NCBI RefSeq assembly: GCF_021442385.1
Contig: NZ_MUZA01000019.1
Location: 1-64,000 of the forward strand
Length of the DNA: 64,000 bases
Direction of reading: 5' to 3'
Origin: Micromonospora sp. MH99
GTDB taxonomy: Bacteria > Actinomycetota > Actinomycetes > Mycobacteriales > Micromonosporaceae
Under the pieces are notes generated by a model, which was not told the DNA's origin, did no database searches, and saw only the letters and a list, made by a program, of their open reading frames with translations. Shown piece after piece: positions 7,968 to 15,470 of this stretch. A program made the position numbers and the translations under genes. Numbering within the stretch: the first letter of the stretch is position 1; each line of letters starts with the position of its first letter.

Positions 7968-8612
7968 TCAGCTGTCGCCGGCCTGCACGAGCGCGGGGTG
8001 ACGGGGATCGTCGGCGCGTACCACCACGTCGGCGAAGCTGGCGGGGACCACCTCGTCGGCGTAACGGTCGAACGCCGGCAGGGTCCACTCGTCGGCCGGT
8101 TCGGTGCGGCGGCGCAGCGCCGCCGGGGACAGCTGAAGGTGGACTGTCACGTCGAAGGGCAGCGCCCCACCGAGCAGGAGCGCGCCGCTGACCAGGACCA
8201 CGCCACCGGGTGCCAGGTCGACGTACCGGGCGCGGCTGGCCCGGTCGGCGGTGGCGTCCCACAGCGACGGCAGCACCCGCCCGTCGCCGCCGGGGCCGGC
8301 CGGGTCGAGCACCTCGCGGCGCAGGCCGGCCTCGTCGTTCCAGCCCTCGTAGTAGGCGTCCGGGTTGGTGCGGCCGAGTTCGAAGCGCAGCGACGCGGGT
8401 CGGAGAAAGTCGGCGGCGCGGACGTGCAGGACCGGGCGGCCCCGGGCGCGCAGCGGGTCGACAAGCGCGGCGGCCAGCTCGTCCGGGCCGGCGGCGGGAG
8501 CGCCGTCGATCGCCACGCGCAGCCGGGCGGGCTCGACGGTGCGGGAGGCGTCGTCGAGCCGGTCGGTGAGTTCGGCGACGAGCCGGTCGGGCGAGATGGG
8601 ACGGATACGCAC
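7968..8612 (-). CDS. Uridine-kinase-like P-loop protein with degenerate Walker A
   Basis: A 214-residue protein like the short actinobacterial uridine kinases/nucleoside-triphosphatase-fold proteins: LRVAIDGAPAAGPDELAAAL, ADFLRPASLRFELGRTNPDAYYEGW and VVLVSGALLLGG. The P-loop position reads G37-APAA-G42-Pro-Asp, so the Lys-Ser/Thr pair needed for phosphate binding is missing; the related sequences I know show the same type of loss. It may bind a nucleotide or sugar without kinase activity, or use another site. GTG at 8612 is the start; the ATG at 8620 is in another frame. Confidence 0.65.
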   Translation of the reverse strand: MRIRPISPDRLVAELTDRLDDASRTVEPARLRVAIDGAPAAGPDELAAALVDPLRARGRPVLHVRAADFLRPASLRFELGRTNPDAYYEGWNDEAGLRREVLDPAGPGGDGRVLPSLWDATADRASRARYVDLAPGGVVLVSGALLLGGALPFDVTVHLQLSPAALRRRTEPADEWTLPAFDRYADEVVPASFADVVVRADDPRHPALVQAGDS

Positions 8613-8654
8613 CGAACCATCCTGCCCCGCGCCACAGGGGCGCTCGTCGGACGG

Positions 8655-9260
8655 TCAGCCGGTGCGGTCGACGGTGACGCGGGCGTCGTCGGCCAGCCGG
8701 TAGCCGACGCCGTAGACGGTGGTGACCAGGGGAACGTCCACGCCGACCTTGCCGCGCAGCCGGCGTACGTGCACGTCGACGGTGCGGACGCCGGCGTGCT
8801 CGTAGCCCCAGACGGCGTTGAGCAGTTGCAGCCGGGTGAACACCCGGCGGGGGTGGGCGACCAGATGCAGCAGCAGGTCGAACTCCAGCCGGGTCAGCGG
8901 CAGCGGCTCGTCGTCGCGCAGAACCGACCGGGACGACGCGAGGATGTGCAGGGCGGGGATCGTCGGGGTGAGGGCTCGGGCGGGTGCCCGGTTGGCCGGC
9001 ACCCCGTCGGCGCGACGCTCGGCCGGAACGGAGCTGGTGATCACGCCCTCGCCCCGCTCCAGCATCTCGCGCGCGGCTTCGAGCAGCCGCCGGGCCGGCG
9101 GGGTCAGCGACTCCTCACAGGCCAGCGGGATGGACAGCGTCACGGTGAGCATCGGCGCGGCGGTGTTCGCCGGGCGGCGTTGACCGCCGGGAGGTCGACC
9201 GGGCACCGCGGGTTGGGACGTATGCCATCCGGCGCGCGACGAGGCGGGGCTGACCGACAT
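8655..9260 (-). CDS. OmpR/PhoB-type winged-helix regulator without receiver domain (copy 1)
   Basis: A 201-residue protein with a clear AAGGAGG ribosome site before the ATG at 9260. The C-terminal ~95 residues are a Trans_reg_C winged helix ([55 protein letters not shown]). In place of a phosphoacceptor receiver domain the first ~100 residues contain a short beta segment ([19 protein letters not shown]) and a Pro/Ala linker. It cannot be a normal response regulator; it may sense by its N-terminal part or act constitutively. The neighbour at 9521-10078 has the same design. Confidence 0.85.
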   Translation of the reverse strand: MSVSPASSRAGWHTSQPAVPGRPPGGQRRPANTAAPMLTVTLSIPLACEESLTPPARRLLEAAREMLERGEGVITSSVPAERRADGVPANRAPARALTPTIPALHILASSRSVLRDDEPLPLTRLEFDLLLHLVAHPRRVFTRLQLLNAVWGYEHAGVRTVDVHVRRLRGKVGVDVPLVTTVYGVGYRLADDARVTVDRTG

Positions 9261-9520
9261 GGTCCTCCTTGGGCTGGTCCGGGTATCTCCCCACGGCCCG
9301 GGACGCCGCTTCATCGATGCTTCCCGGCACCCGGGCGAGGGTCAAGAGGCGGCTGCGTTGCATGAATGTGACAATTGACGAACACATCGGAGCCAGATGC
9401 TCGCTCTGCGTACGAAGCCAGATGATTACAGCAGAGCCGCCAGGATGCCCCGATACGGGGGTCCCCGTCCTGTTCACCATGCCCTTCACGGTCGCCTGCG
9501 GACCGCCGCCCGAGCGCTGC

Positions 9521-10078
9521 TCAGCGGGTGTGGTCGACGCTGATCCGCGCCCCGTCGCCGAGCCGGTAACCCACCCCGTAGACGGTCGTGATCACCTCCG
9601 CCCCGGGCAGCTTGGCGCGCAGCCGCCGCACGTGCACGTCCACGGTGCGGGCCACGGCGTGTTCGTAGCCCCACACGTTCGACAGCAGCTGGAGGCGGGT
9701 GAAGACCCGGTGCGGGCGCTCGGCGAGAAAGAGCAGCAGGTCGTACTCGATGCGGGTCAGCGCGACCACCCGGTCGCCGCGGCGGACCACCCGCGAGCCG
9801 GCCAGGATGCGCACGTCGGTCCCGTCGGTGTCGTCGACGGGCAGCTCGGCGGCGGCGGGACGCGGCGTCGAGGGCACGTCGTCGGCGGGCCGCAGCCGGT
9901 CCTCCCCGGCCTCGGCCAGCTCGCCGAGCAGCTGCACCAGCCGGGCCAACCGGGGGCTCACCGGCCCGGGGGCCAGGTCGAGGGTGATGGTCAGGGTCGG
10001 GCCGGTACGCGGGCGCACGGCGGCCCGGCCCGGGTGACCCGGCGAGTAGGGACGGGTGGGGATCGCGATGACGGACAT
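9521..10078 (-). CDS. OmpR/PhoB-type winged-helix regulator without receiver domain (copy 2)
   Basis: A 185-residue paralogue of the protein at 8655-9260: [47 protein letters not shown] and [22 protein letters not shown] match it nearly residue by residue, while the ~90-residue N-terminus is conserved only at [26 protein letters not shown] precedes the ATG at 10078. The gap 9261-9520 between the copies is less GC-rich than its surroundings and probably holds the promoter of copy 1; I see no convincing boxes. The DNA targets are unknown. Confidence 0.85.
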   Translation of the reverse strand: MSVIAIPTRPYSPGHPGRAAVRPRTGPTLTITLDLAPGPVSPRLARLVQLLGELAEAGEDRLRPADDVPSTPRPAAAELPVDDTDGTDVRILAGSRVVRRGDRVVALTRIEYDLLLFLAERPHRVFTRLQLLSNVWGYEHAVARTVDVHVRRLRAKLPGAEVITTVYGVGYRLGDGARISVDHTR

Positions 10079-10129
10079 CGTGCCTCCTGAGATGGCGGTA
10101 CGCCCGCCACGCCCGGTGGGGCGTGGGGG

Positions 10130-10618
10130 TCAGCGGCGTGCCCGGCCGGCGGTGACCGGTGGCGCGAGGGGGGCTGCGCGGTGCAGCGGGGTGGGGCCGA
10201 GCGCCGGCAGGCCGGCGATGCGCCAGGCGGCGAACCCGCCGTCGACGTCGGTGGCCCGGTGCAGGCCGATGTCCTGCAACGCGGCGGCGGCCAGCGACGA
10301 CGTGTAGCCCTCCTGGCAGATGATCACCACCGGCACGTCGTAGTCGACGGCCTCGGGCAGCCGGGCGGGACAACGCGGGTCGAAGCGCCACTCCAGCACG
10401 TTGCGCTCGACGGTGAGCGAGCCGGGCACGACGCCGTGCGCGGCGCGCTGGGCGGCGGGCCGGATGTCGACGAGCAACGCGCCGGCCCGGTGCGCGAGGT
10501 GCGCCCGCTCCGGGTCCAGTCGGTCGAGGCGGGCTCGCGCGGCGGCGAGGAGCTCGTCGATGCCCCGGGAACCCGGCGGTGGCACGGGTGCCGGACAGGG
10601 CGCTGCGGTGACCAGCAT
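10130..10618 (-). CDS. Rhodanese-like sulfurtransferase
   Basis: A 162-residue single-domain rhodanese. The active-site Cys101 lies in VVIICQEGYTSSLAA (loop CQEGYTS), after LLVDIRPAAQRAAHGVVPGSL and before DVDGGFAAWRIAGLPAL, the standard order. Such enzymes carry sulfane sulfur as a Cys persulfide. The ATG at 10618 has GGAAGGAA upstream. It lies 44 nt after the cysteine dioxygenase gene on the same strand; together they suggest handling of sulfur released during cysteine oxidation. Confidence 0.85.
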   Translation of the reverse strand: MLVTAAPCPAPVPPPGSRGIDELLAAARARLDRLDPERAHLAHRAGALLVDIRPAAQRAAHGVVPGSLTVERNVLEWRFDPRCPARLPEAVDYDVPVVIICQEGYTSSLAAAALQDIGLHRATDVDGGFAAWRIAGLPALGPTPLHRAAPLAPPVTAGRARR

Positions 10619-10662
10619 TGTCGATTCCTTCCGGTGACGAGAGGGCGGTGCGAACGGGAGGT

Positions 10663-11118
10663 TCACCAGGACCGACCGGCCTCGGCGACCTCGGCGACCC
10701 GCAGGCGCCCGTCGAGCAGGTCGTAGCGGGTCATCCGGCGCAGCGCCGGCCGGTAGACGTGCACGCTTACCGCCGGCGCCGGGCCGCGGTTGGTGACCCG
10801 GTGGACGTGGCGGGGGCCGAAGCGGCGGGCGGCGCCGGCGGGCAGCAGCCGAGGGCGCAGCGCCGCACGGCTGACCGTCTCCTCGGTGAGGGCGCCGGCG
10901 ACCACCCGGAACGCGCCGGCGGAGCCGCCATGGTCGTGCAGGTCGGTGCCCTGGCCGGGGAGCCAGCTCAGGGCCCACACCTCGTGGTCGTCGGCGGTGG
11001 CGAGCCGGGCGTACCAGCGCTCGGTGGGATCGAAGCGCAGCGGGACCGGCCAGCCGGCCGGGTCGGCCCACCGGGCGGCGACGGCGAGCAGGTCGGGAGC
11101 CGGGCGAACGTGGGTCAT
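10663..11118 (-). CDS. Cysteine dioxygenase family protein
   Basis: A 151-residue cupin of the cysteine dioxygenase type I family, which converts cysteine to cysteine sulfinate with Fe(II) and O2. Iron ligands are visible as HxH (His61, His63 in GTDLHDHGGSAGAF) and His104 or His106 in GPRHVHRV. The bacterial length and the GSAGAFRVVAGAL strand fit. First gene of the operon with the rhodanese; its promoter region carries a CCTATAGG palindrome. Confidence 0.85.
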   Translation of the reverse strand: MTHVRPAPDLLAVAARWADPAGWPVPLRFDPTERWYARLATADDHEVWALSWLPGQGTDLHDHGGSAGAFRVVAGALTEETVSRAALRPRLLPAGAARRFGPRHVHRVTNRGPAPAVSVHVYRPALRRMTRYDLLDGRLRVAEVAEAGRSW

Positions 11119-11158
11119 CGGTGGTTCCTCAGCGGGTCGTTCGGCGGGGTGCCCTCGT

Positions 11159-11187
11159 ACTCTAGCCGGCAAACCCTATAGGTTTAG
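11159..11187 (-). promoter_or_regulatory. Promoter with palindromic operator for the cysteine dioxygenase/rhodanese operon
   Basis: On the minus strand a -10-like TAGAGT is at 11164-11159, about 40 nt before the ATG. Between it and the -35 position lies AAACCCTATAGGTTT (11171-11185), with perfect core CCTATAGG; the flank GTAGGTAATTCC is AT-richer than the surroundings. The location fits repression by a sulfur- or iron-responsive regulator; its identity is not deducible. Confidence 0.5.
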
Positions 11188-11233
11188 TAGGTAATTCCAC
11201 ATGCCGGGAGGCCGAACACGCCACCGTCTTGGC

Positions 11234-11611
11234 TCAGCGCAGAACCGGCGGGCCCACCCGGTAGCCGGGCAGCGACGGCCACCGCACGGTCAGCACCACC
11301 GAGGCGCGCTCGGCGTACCAGGAGTGATCCACTCCCCGGGCCCACACCACGTAGTCGCCGGGTTCGGCCAACCGGACCGTCCGGTCCGGCAGCTCCACCC
11401 GGAAGCACCCGTCGACCAGCACCAGCAGGGTGGTCCGACGCTCACCTGTCGCCCACCGCGCGCGGGCTTCCCCGGGTGGATGCACGCCCCACTTCACCTC
11501 GACGTCGGTGCTGTGCCGGATCTCGTCCGGCGGCGCGAAGTGCCCGAGCAGCCAGCCACCGTTGCCGACGCCGTCGACGCCCGCGTTGCCCACGTAGACC
11601 GTCTCACCCAT
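11234..11611 (-). CDS. Small cupin-fold protein
   Basis: A 125-residue protein with a single cupin barrel: VEVKWGVHPPGEARARW, TLLVLVDGCFRVELPDRTVRLAEPGDYVVWARGVDHSW. Only one His is retained in the second cupin motif and the first lacks the HxH pair, so metal binding is doubtful. GGGGAGGGG precedes the ATG at 11611. Relatives are widespread in actinobacteria without known function. It is divergent from the ankyrin gene, and the shared 64-bp gap must hold both promoters. Confidence 0.65.
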   Translation of the reverse strand: MGETVYVGNAGVDGVGNGGWLLGHFAPPDEIRHSTDVEVKWGVHPPGEARARWATGERRTTLLVLVDGCFRVELPDRTVRLAEPGDYVVWARGVDHSWYAERASVVLTVRWPSLPGYRVGPPVLR

Positions 11612-11675
11612 CGGACCCCTCCCCCATCGCGCCGGCCGAGCAACCTATCAGGACCTCGGCGACTACCCTGGACCG

Positions 11676-12068
11676 GTGACCGATGACCTTGACGCCGAGA
11701 CCCTGGCGTTCGCGCACCGGATGTTCAACCTGGCCCGCGCGGGCTCCACCGAGGAGCTCGCCGCCCAGGTCGACGCCGGCCTGCCGGTCAACCTGACCAA
11801 CGACAAGGGCGACACGCTGCTGATCCTGGCCGCCTACCACGCCCACCCCGACACGGTGGCCGCTCTGCTGGCCCGCGGCGCGGACCACACCCGCACCAAC
11901 GACCGAGGTCAGACCGCGCTCGCCGCCGCCGTCTTTCGCAGCAGCACCGACGCCGTCCGCGCGCTGCTCGCCGCCGGGGCCGACCCGGCGCACGGCACCC
12001 CGTCGGCGGCCGAGACCGCGCAGTTCTTCGACCTGCCGGAGATGACCGCGCTGCTGCGGGCCGGCTGA
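11676..12068 (+). CDS. Ankyrin-repeat protein
   Basis: A 130-residue protein made of about three ankyrin repeats: NLARAGSTEELAAQVDAGLPVNL, DKGDTLLILAAYHAHPDTVAALLARGADHTRT and DRGQTALAAAVFRSSTDAVRALLAAGADPAHG. A capping helix follows. Such small cytosolic ankyrin proteins act in protein-protein binding. GTG at 11676 follows TACCCT by 7 nt and has no Shine-Dalgarno, so the mRNA is probably leaderless. Confidence 0.85.
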   Translation: MTDDLDAETLAFAHRMFNLARAGSTEELAAQVDAGLPVNLTNDKGDTLLILAAYHAHPDTVAALLARGADHTRTNDRGQTALAAAVFRSSTDAVRALLAAGADPAHGTPSAAETAQFFDLPEMTALLRAG

Positions 12069-12100
12069 CGCGACCCCCGACGGGCCGGTATACAGGGTCG

Positions 12101-13051
12101 GTGGAAGATCCCCTGCCCGAACAGATGCGTGCCGCCGGCACCGCGCTGCTGGCCGCGCTCGACCCCGCGACCCGCATCGGCGCCGTGTACCCGTTCACCG
12201 ACGACTCGGCCCGACGCTGGCTGGAGTACCGGCCCCGCCCCCGCCCCGGCGTCTGCCTCGCCGAGCTGGACATCGCCGGGCGCAAGGCCGCGCACCGACT
12301 GCTGGCCACCGCGCTCAGCCCCTCGGCGTACGCCCAGGCCATGGCGATCGTCGCGCTGGAGGAGGTCCTCGACCGGGCCGAGGGCTGGCGCCGCGGGCGG
12401 CACAGCGGCGACTACTGGGTCGCCGTGTTCGGTGACCCGGCCCGCGACGACCGCTGGGCGTGGCGGCTCGAAGGACACCACCTGTCGGTGACCATGACCG
12501 TGGTCGACGACCAGGTCTCCCCCGCGCCGATCTTCTTCGGCGCCAACCCGGCGGCGGTGCGCCACGCCGGGCACGCCGTCTCCCGACCGCTCGGTGTCGA
12601 GGAGGACCTGGCCCGCGCCCTGCTCGACGCACTCGGGCCGGCCGGGCGGGCCGCCGCGATCATCGCCGACGAGGCGCCGACGGACATCATCAGCGCCACC
12701 CGCGCGCGGGTCGACGGGCCTCTCGAGCCGCTCGGCGTGCCGGCCGACCGGCTCGGCCCGACCGGCCGCGCGCTGCTCGACCAGGTCGTCGCGCTCTACC
12801 TGGACCGGCTGCCTCCCGAACTGGCCGTTCAGGAGGCGACCCGCGTCCAGGGCGGCCAGCTGCACTTCGCCTGGGCCGGCCCGACGAGGCCGGGCCAGCG
12901 GCACTACTACCGGGTGCAGGGCGACGACCTGCTGATCGAGTACGACAACACCAGCGACGACGGCAACCACGCGCATACCGTGCTCCGCCGCCCCGCCAGC
13001 GACTTCGGCGCCGACATCCTGGCCACCCACCGCCAGGCCCACCCCCACTGA
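12101..13051 (+). CDS. DUF3500 protein
   Basis: A 316-residue protein of the DUF3500 family: RWLEYRPRPRPG near the N-terminus, DDRWAWRLEGHHLSVTMTVV, PIFFGANPA and the C-terminal GQRHYYRVQGDDLLIEYDNT...DGNHAHTVLRRP. The paired His in EGHHLS and the late NHAH motif are conserved in relatives and could bind a metal. No activity is known to me. GTG start; TATACA lies 6 nt upstream, suggesting a short or absent leader. Confidence 0.8.
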   Translation: MEDPLPEQMRAAGTALLAALDPATRIGAVYPFTDDSARRWLEYRPRPRPGVCLAELDIAGRKAAHRLLATALSPSAYAQAMAIVALEEVLDRAEGWRRGRHSGDYWVAVFGDPARDDRWAWRLEGHHLSVTMTVVDDQVSPAPIFFGANPAAVRHAGHAVSRPLGVEEDLARALLDALGPAGRAAAIIADEAPTDIISATRARVDGPLEPLGVPADRLGPTGRALLDQVVALYLDRLPPELAVQEATRVQGGQLHFAWAGPTRPGQRHYYRVQGDDLLIEYDNTSDDGNHAHTVLRRPASDFGADILATHRQAHPH

Positions 13052-13057
13052 CCCGTA

Positions 13058-13082
13058 CCCCCGGGGGCGCGACGCCCCGGGG
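13058..13082. terminator. GC hairpin between convergent genes
   Basis: CCCCGGGG-type stem (13058-13069 with 13073-13082, one bulged G, CGA loop) in the 42-bp gap between the DUF3500 gene and the convergent methyltransferase gene. Confidence 0.5.
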
Positions 13083-13093
13083 ATACGTCATGG

Positions 13094-13864
13094 TCACCGC
13101 GTGGCGGCGGGGCGGGTGGCCTCGATGAGGAAACGTCGGGCGTGGGCGACGAAGGCGCCCTCGGCGGTGATGCGCCGGTGCAGGGCGAGCAGTTCGGGGC
13201 GGTAGCGGTCCACCGTGAAACCCGGCACCGTCCAGACCACCTTGCGCAGGAACCAGACGACCGCGCCGATGTCGTGAAAGGCCGCGCGCAGCGTGGCCCG
13301 GCGCAGGTCGACCACCCGCAGCCCGGCGGCCTCGGCCGCGGCGACCGCTGCCTCCGGGTGCCGCCCGTCCGGCGGAGGCAGCGGGCCGAGGATCGCCTCG
13401 CTCAGCTCCCGCATGGTGCCCGGACCGATCTGCTGGGACAGGTACGTGCCGCCGGGGCGCAGCACCCGGGCCGTCTGGGCCCAGTCGGTGCGCACCGGGT
13501 GCCGGCTGACCACCAGGTCGAAGGACCCGTCCCGAAACGGCAGCGCCGAGTCGGGGGCGACCGCCACCACCGTCGCTCCGAGCGGACGCAGGGTCCGCCG
13601 GGCGACGTCGACGTTCGGCGGCCACGCCTCGGTCGCCACCAACACCTTCGGCGGGTACGGAATCCCGGCCAGCACCTCGCCGCCACCGGTGTCCACGTCC
13701 AGCGCGGCGTCGGCGCGCGCCATCCGTTCGGCGACCAACCCGGCGTACCCCCAGGGTGGACGTTCCTCGGTGGCCCGACCGGCCAGCCAGTCGAAGCCCC
13801 ACCCGTCGACCGGCGCGGCGGCCGCCTCCGCGATCAACTCCTCGGCATCACGTTCGGCGCTCAT
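13094..13864 (-). CDS. Class I SAM-dependent methyltransferase
   Basis: A 256-residue methyltransferase. Motif I is ALDVDTGGGEVLA (~53-65), motif II-like VLVATEAWPPNVDVA follows, then LPFRDGSFDLVVSRHPVRTDW and the post-motif LRPGGTYLSQQIG. The SAM-binding fold is clear but the substrate is not. The N-terminal WLAGRATEERPPWGYAGLVAER may form the lid. It stands alone between convergent DUF3500 and the DUF2231 gene. Confidence 0.8.
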   Translation of the reverse strand: MSAERDAEELIAEAAAAPVDGWGFDWLAGRATEERPPWGYAGLVAERMARADAALDVDTGGGEVLAGIPYPPKVLVATEAWPPNVDVARRTLRPLGATVVAVAPDSALPFRDGSFDLVVSRHPVRTDWAQTARVLRPGGTYLSQQIGPGTMRELSEAILGPLPPPDGRHPEAAVAAAEAAGLRVVDLRRATLRAAFHDIGAVVWFLRKVVWTVPGFTVDRYRPELLALHRRITAEGAFVAHARRFLIEATRPAATR

Positions 13865-13930
13865 GGCGGTCAGCCTCGCCGGCCGGCCGGACGGCGGGCA
13901 ACCGATTTGCGGGCGCGTGCGCCCGGCCGG

Positions 13931-14422
13931 TCACGGGCGGGGACGGGCGACCTCGACGGTGCCACCCGCGAGGGTGTCCAGGCTGCCGGTGTCGGTCCGA
14001 CCCGTGTCGAACTGGCGCATGAGCCGCGCGCCGAGGTGCACACCCATTCCACCGGCGGTCAGCGCGACCAGCTCGGTGGCCAGGATCGCGACCGTCGCGC
14101 CCCGGTCCGGCGAGTGGGCGCGCACCAGGCAGGTGACCAGGAACAGGCCCGCCATTGCCGCGTTCACCAGGTTGAAGGCGATGGCGGTGCGGCGGGTGCC
14201 GTCGACCGGCACGTCCCACAGGTCGACCATGCCCGCGACCGCCGTCATCGCGGCGGCGAACAGGGCGGCGACACCGGTCCAGTAGCCGACCTCACCGAGG
14301 AAGGCCGGCCCGCCGATGACGTCCGTGAGGTCGAAGACGGCGGCGCTGACGAAGAGCCCCAGCGGGAACGTCACCAGCATCGGTTGGATGGGATGCCCCT
14401 GCACCCGCAGCCGGCTCTGCAT
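13931..14422 (-). CDS. DUF2231 membrane protein
   Basis: A 163-residue protein with four hydrophobic segments and the DUF2231 start MQSRLRVQGHPIQPMLVTFP followed by GLFVSAAVFDL; HPI and the later MVDLWDVP are family signatures. Some members bind haem or sit beside cytochromes, but function is unproven. The last ~40 residues are a hydrophilic tail. It has a full SigB/F-type promoter 43 nt upstream. Confidence 0.8.
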   Translation of the reverse strand: MQSRLRVQGHPIQPMLVTFPLGLFVSAAVFDLTDVIGGPAFLGEVGYWTGVAALFAAAMTAVAGMVDLWDVPVDGTRRTAIAFNLVNAAMAGLFLVTCLVRAHSPDRGATVAILATELVALTAGGMGVHLGARLMRQFDTGRTDTGSLDTLAGGTVEVARPRP

Positions 14423-14464
14423 CGGTCCTCCCCAGGGTCGGCGCAGCTCACCAGTACCAGAGTG

Positions 14465-14490
14465 CTACCCGGGCCCACGAGGCACGAAAC
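14465..14490 (-). promoter_or_regulatory. SigB/SigF-type promoter of the DUF2231 gene
   Basis: Minus strand GTTT (14490-14487), 16 bp, GGGTAG (14470-14465). The expected transcript would start near 14458, leaving ~35 nt with a GGGGAGGA ribosome site before the ATG at 14422. Confidence 0.65.
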
Positions 14491-14550
14491 GACGCCGCCC
14501 GACTCGCCGCCGACCGGGAGAACGGGCACGGCGGCACCGCGCGGGGCGGG

Positions 14551-15324
14551 TCAGCTCTCGCGGGGGCGGGAGACCGTCCGGATGAGGCGTTCGGCCACCT
14601 CGCGCAGCGGGATGTCCAGGGACGAGGCGGCGGTCCGCAGCACGTCCAGGGCCTCGGCCGCCGGGCAGCCGCGCTGCGTCATGATCACACCGACGGCCTG
14701 CCCGACGACACCGTCGTGCAGGAGCGAGGCGTCCCGCTCACCGGCGAGCGCCTGCTGGCGGCTCCGGTCCCGGACGGCGGCCAGCAGCAGGCCGGCGTGT
14801 TCGGCGAGCAGCATCGCTGTCAACTGGTGCTGCGGGGTGAGGACGTCGGGCGCGGCAGCGTACAGATTGATCGCCCCGATGACCTGGTCGTCGATGTCCA
14901 GCGGGGCGGAGATGACCCCTCGGACGCCGAGGTCGCGGGCGCGCGGCGTCCAGGCCGGCCAGCGTGACTCGCCGCTCAGGTCCACCGCGAGGATCATCTC
15001 GCGACGCCGGATCGCGCTCATCGCCGGCGAGTCGGGCCCGTAACGCAGGTCGTCGAGGCAGGCCAGCCGCTCGTCGGAGGCGGCCACACTGGCCGGCTCG
15101 CCGGCCCGCAGCGCGGTGAAACCGCACCACCGCACCCCGGCCACCGCGTCGCGGGTGACCCGCACCAGCGCCAGCAGCGCCTCGTCGAAATCGGTCAACG
15201 CGATCAGGCCGGCGGTCAGCTCCCGCAACAGCGCGGCGGTCTCCAGCACACCGAGTCGCTCGAACACCGGTTCCCGCGTGTCCAGGTTCACCGTTCCACT
15301 GCCCTCGAACGCCCTCGCGTGCAT
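14551..15324 (-). CDS. GAF-ANTAR transcription antitermination regulator
   Basis: With the ATG at 15324, 257 residues. A GAF sensor domain covers ~25-165 (LLRELTAGLIALTDFDEALLALV ... VRGVISAPLDIDDQVIGAINLYA) and an ANTAR RNA-binding domain the C-terminus (~185-250; VVGQAVGVIMTQRGCPAAEALDVLRTAA). ANTAR proteins bind paired hairpins and suppress termination. An upstream in-frame start would add 37 residues of unlikely sequence. The gene has a full SigB/F-type promoter, placing it among general-stress genes. Confidence 0.85.
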   Translation of the reverse strand: MHARAFEGSGTVNLDTREPVFERLGVLETAALLRELTAGLIALTDFDEALLALVRVTRDAVAGVRWCGFTALRAGEPASVAASDERLACLDDLRYGPDSPAMSAIRRREMILAVDLSGESRWPAWTPRARDLGVRGVISAPLDIDDQVIGAINLYAAAPDVLTPQHQLTAMLLAEHAGLLLAAVRDRSRQQALAGERDASLLHDGVVGQAVGVIMTQRGCPAAEALDVLRTAASSLDIPLREVAERLIRTVSRPRES

Positions 15325-15385
15325 CCCGCCGACGTCGTCACGTGTGCCATCGTCTGCTCTCTTCCGAGTTGACCGACCAGCCCTA

Positions 15386-15411
15386 CTACCCTCGCAAACC
15401 GGGATCGAAAC
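15386..15411 (-). promoter_or_regulatory. SigB/SigF-type promoter of the GAF-ANTAR gene
   Basis: Minus strand GTTT (15411-15408), 16 bp, GGGTAG (15391-15386), about 60 nt before the ATG at 15324, which supports that start. Confidence 0.65.
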
Positions 15412-15420
15412 GGCGTAAGC

Positions 15421-15460
15421 AGGGGCCTCCGCCACACCGGGAGGTGTGGCAGAGGCCCCT
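15421..15460 (-). terminator. Terminator of secA2
   Basis: An 18-bp stem with one mismatch (15421-15438 with 15443-15460) and GGGA loop, 10 nt beyond the secA2 stop and just upstream of the next gene's promoter. Confidence 0.75.
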
Positions 15461-15470
15461 GACGGTCAGG

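Noticed and set aside
9261..9520. TTGACC and AT-richer words in the gap between the two OmpR-type genes as a defined promoter.
   Set aside because: A -35-like TTGACC exists but no acceptable -10 follows at 16-18 bp, so no promoter was called.
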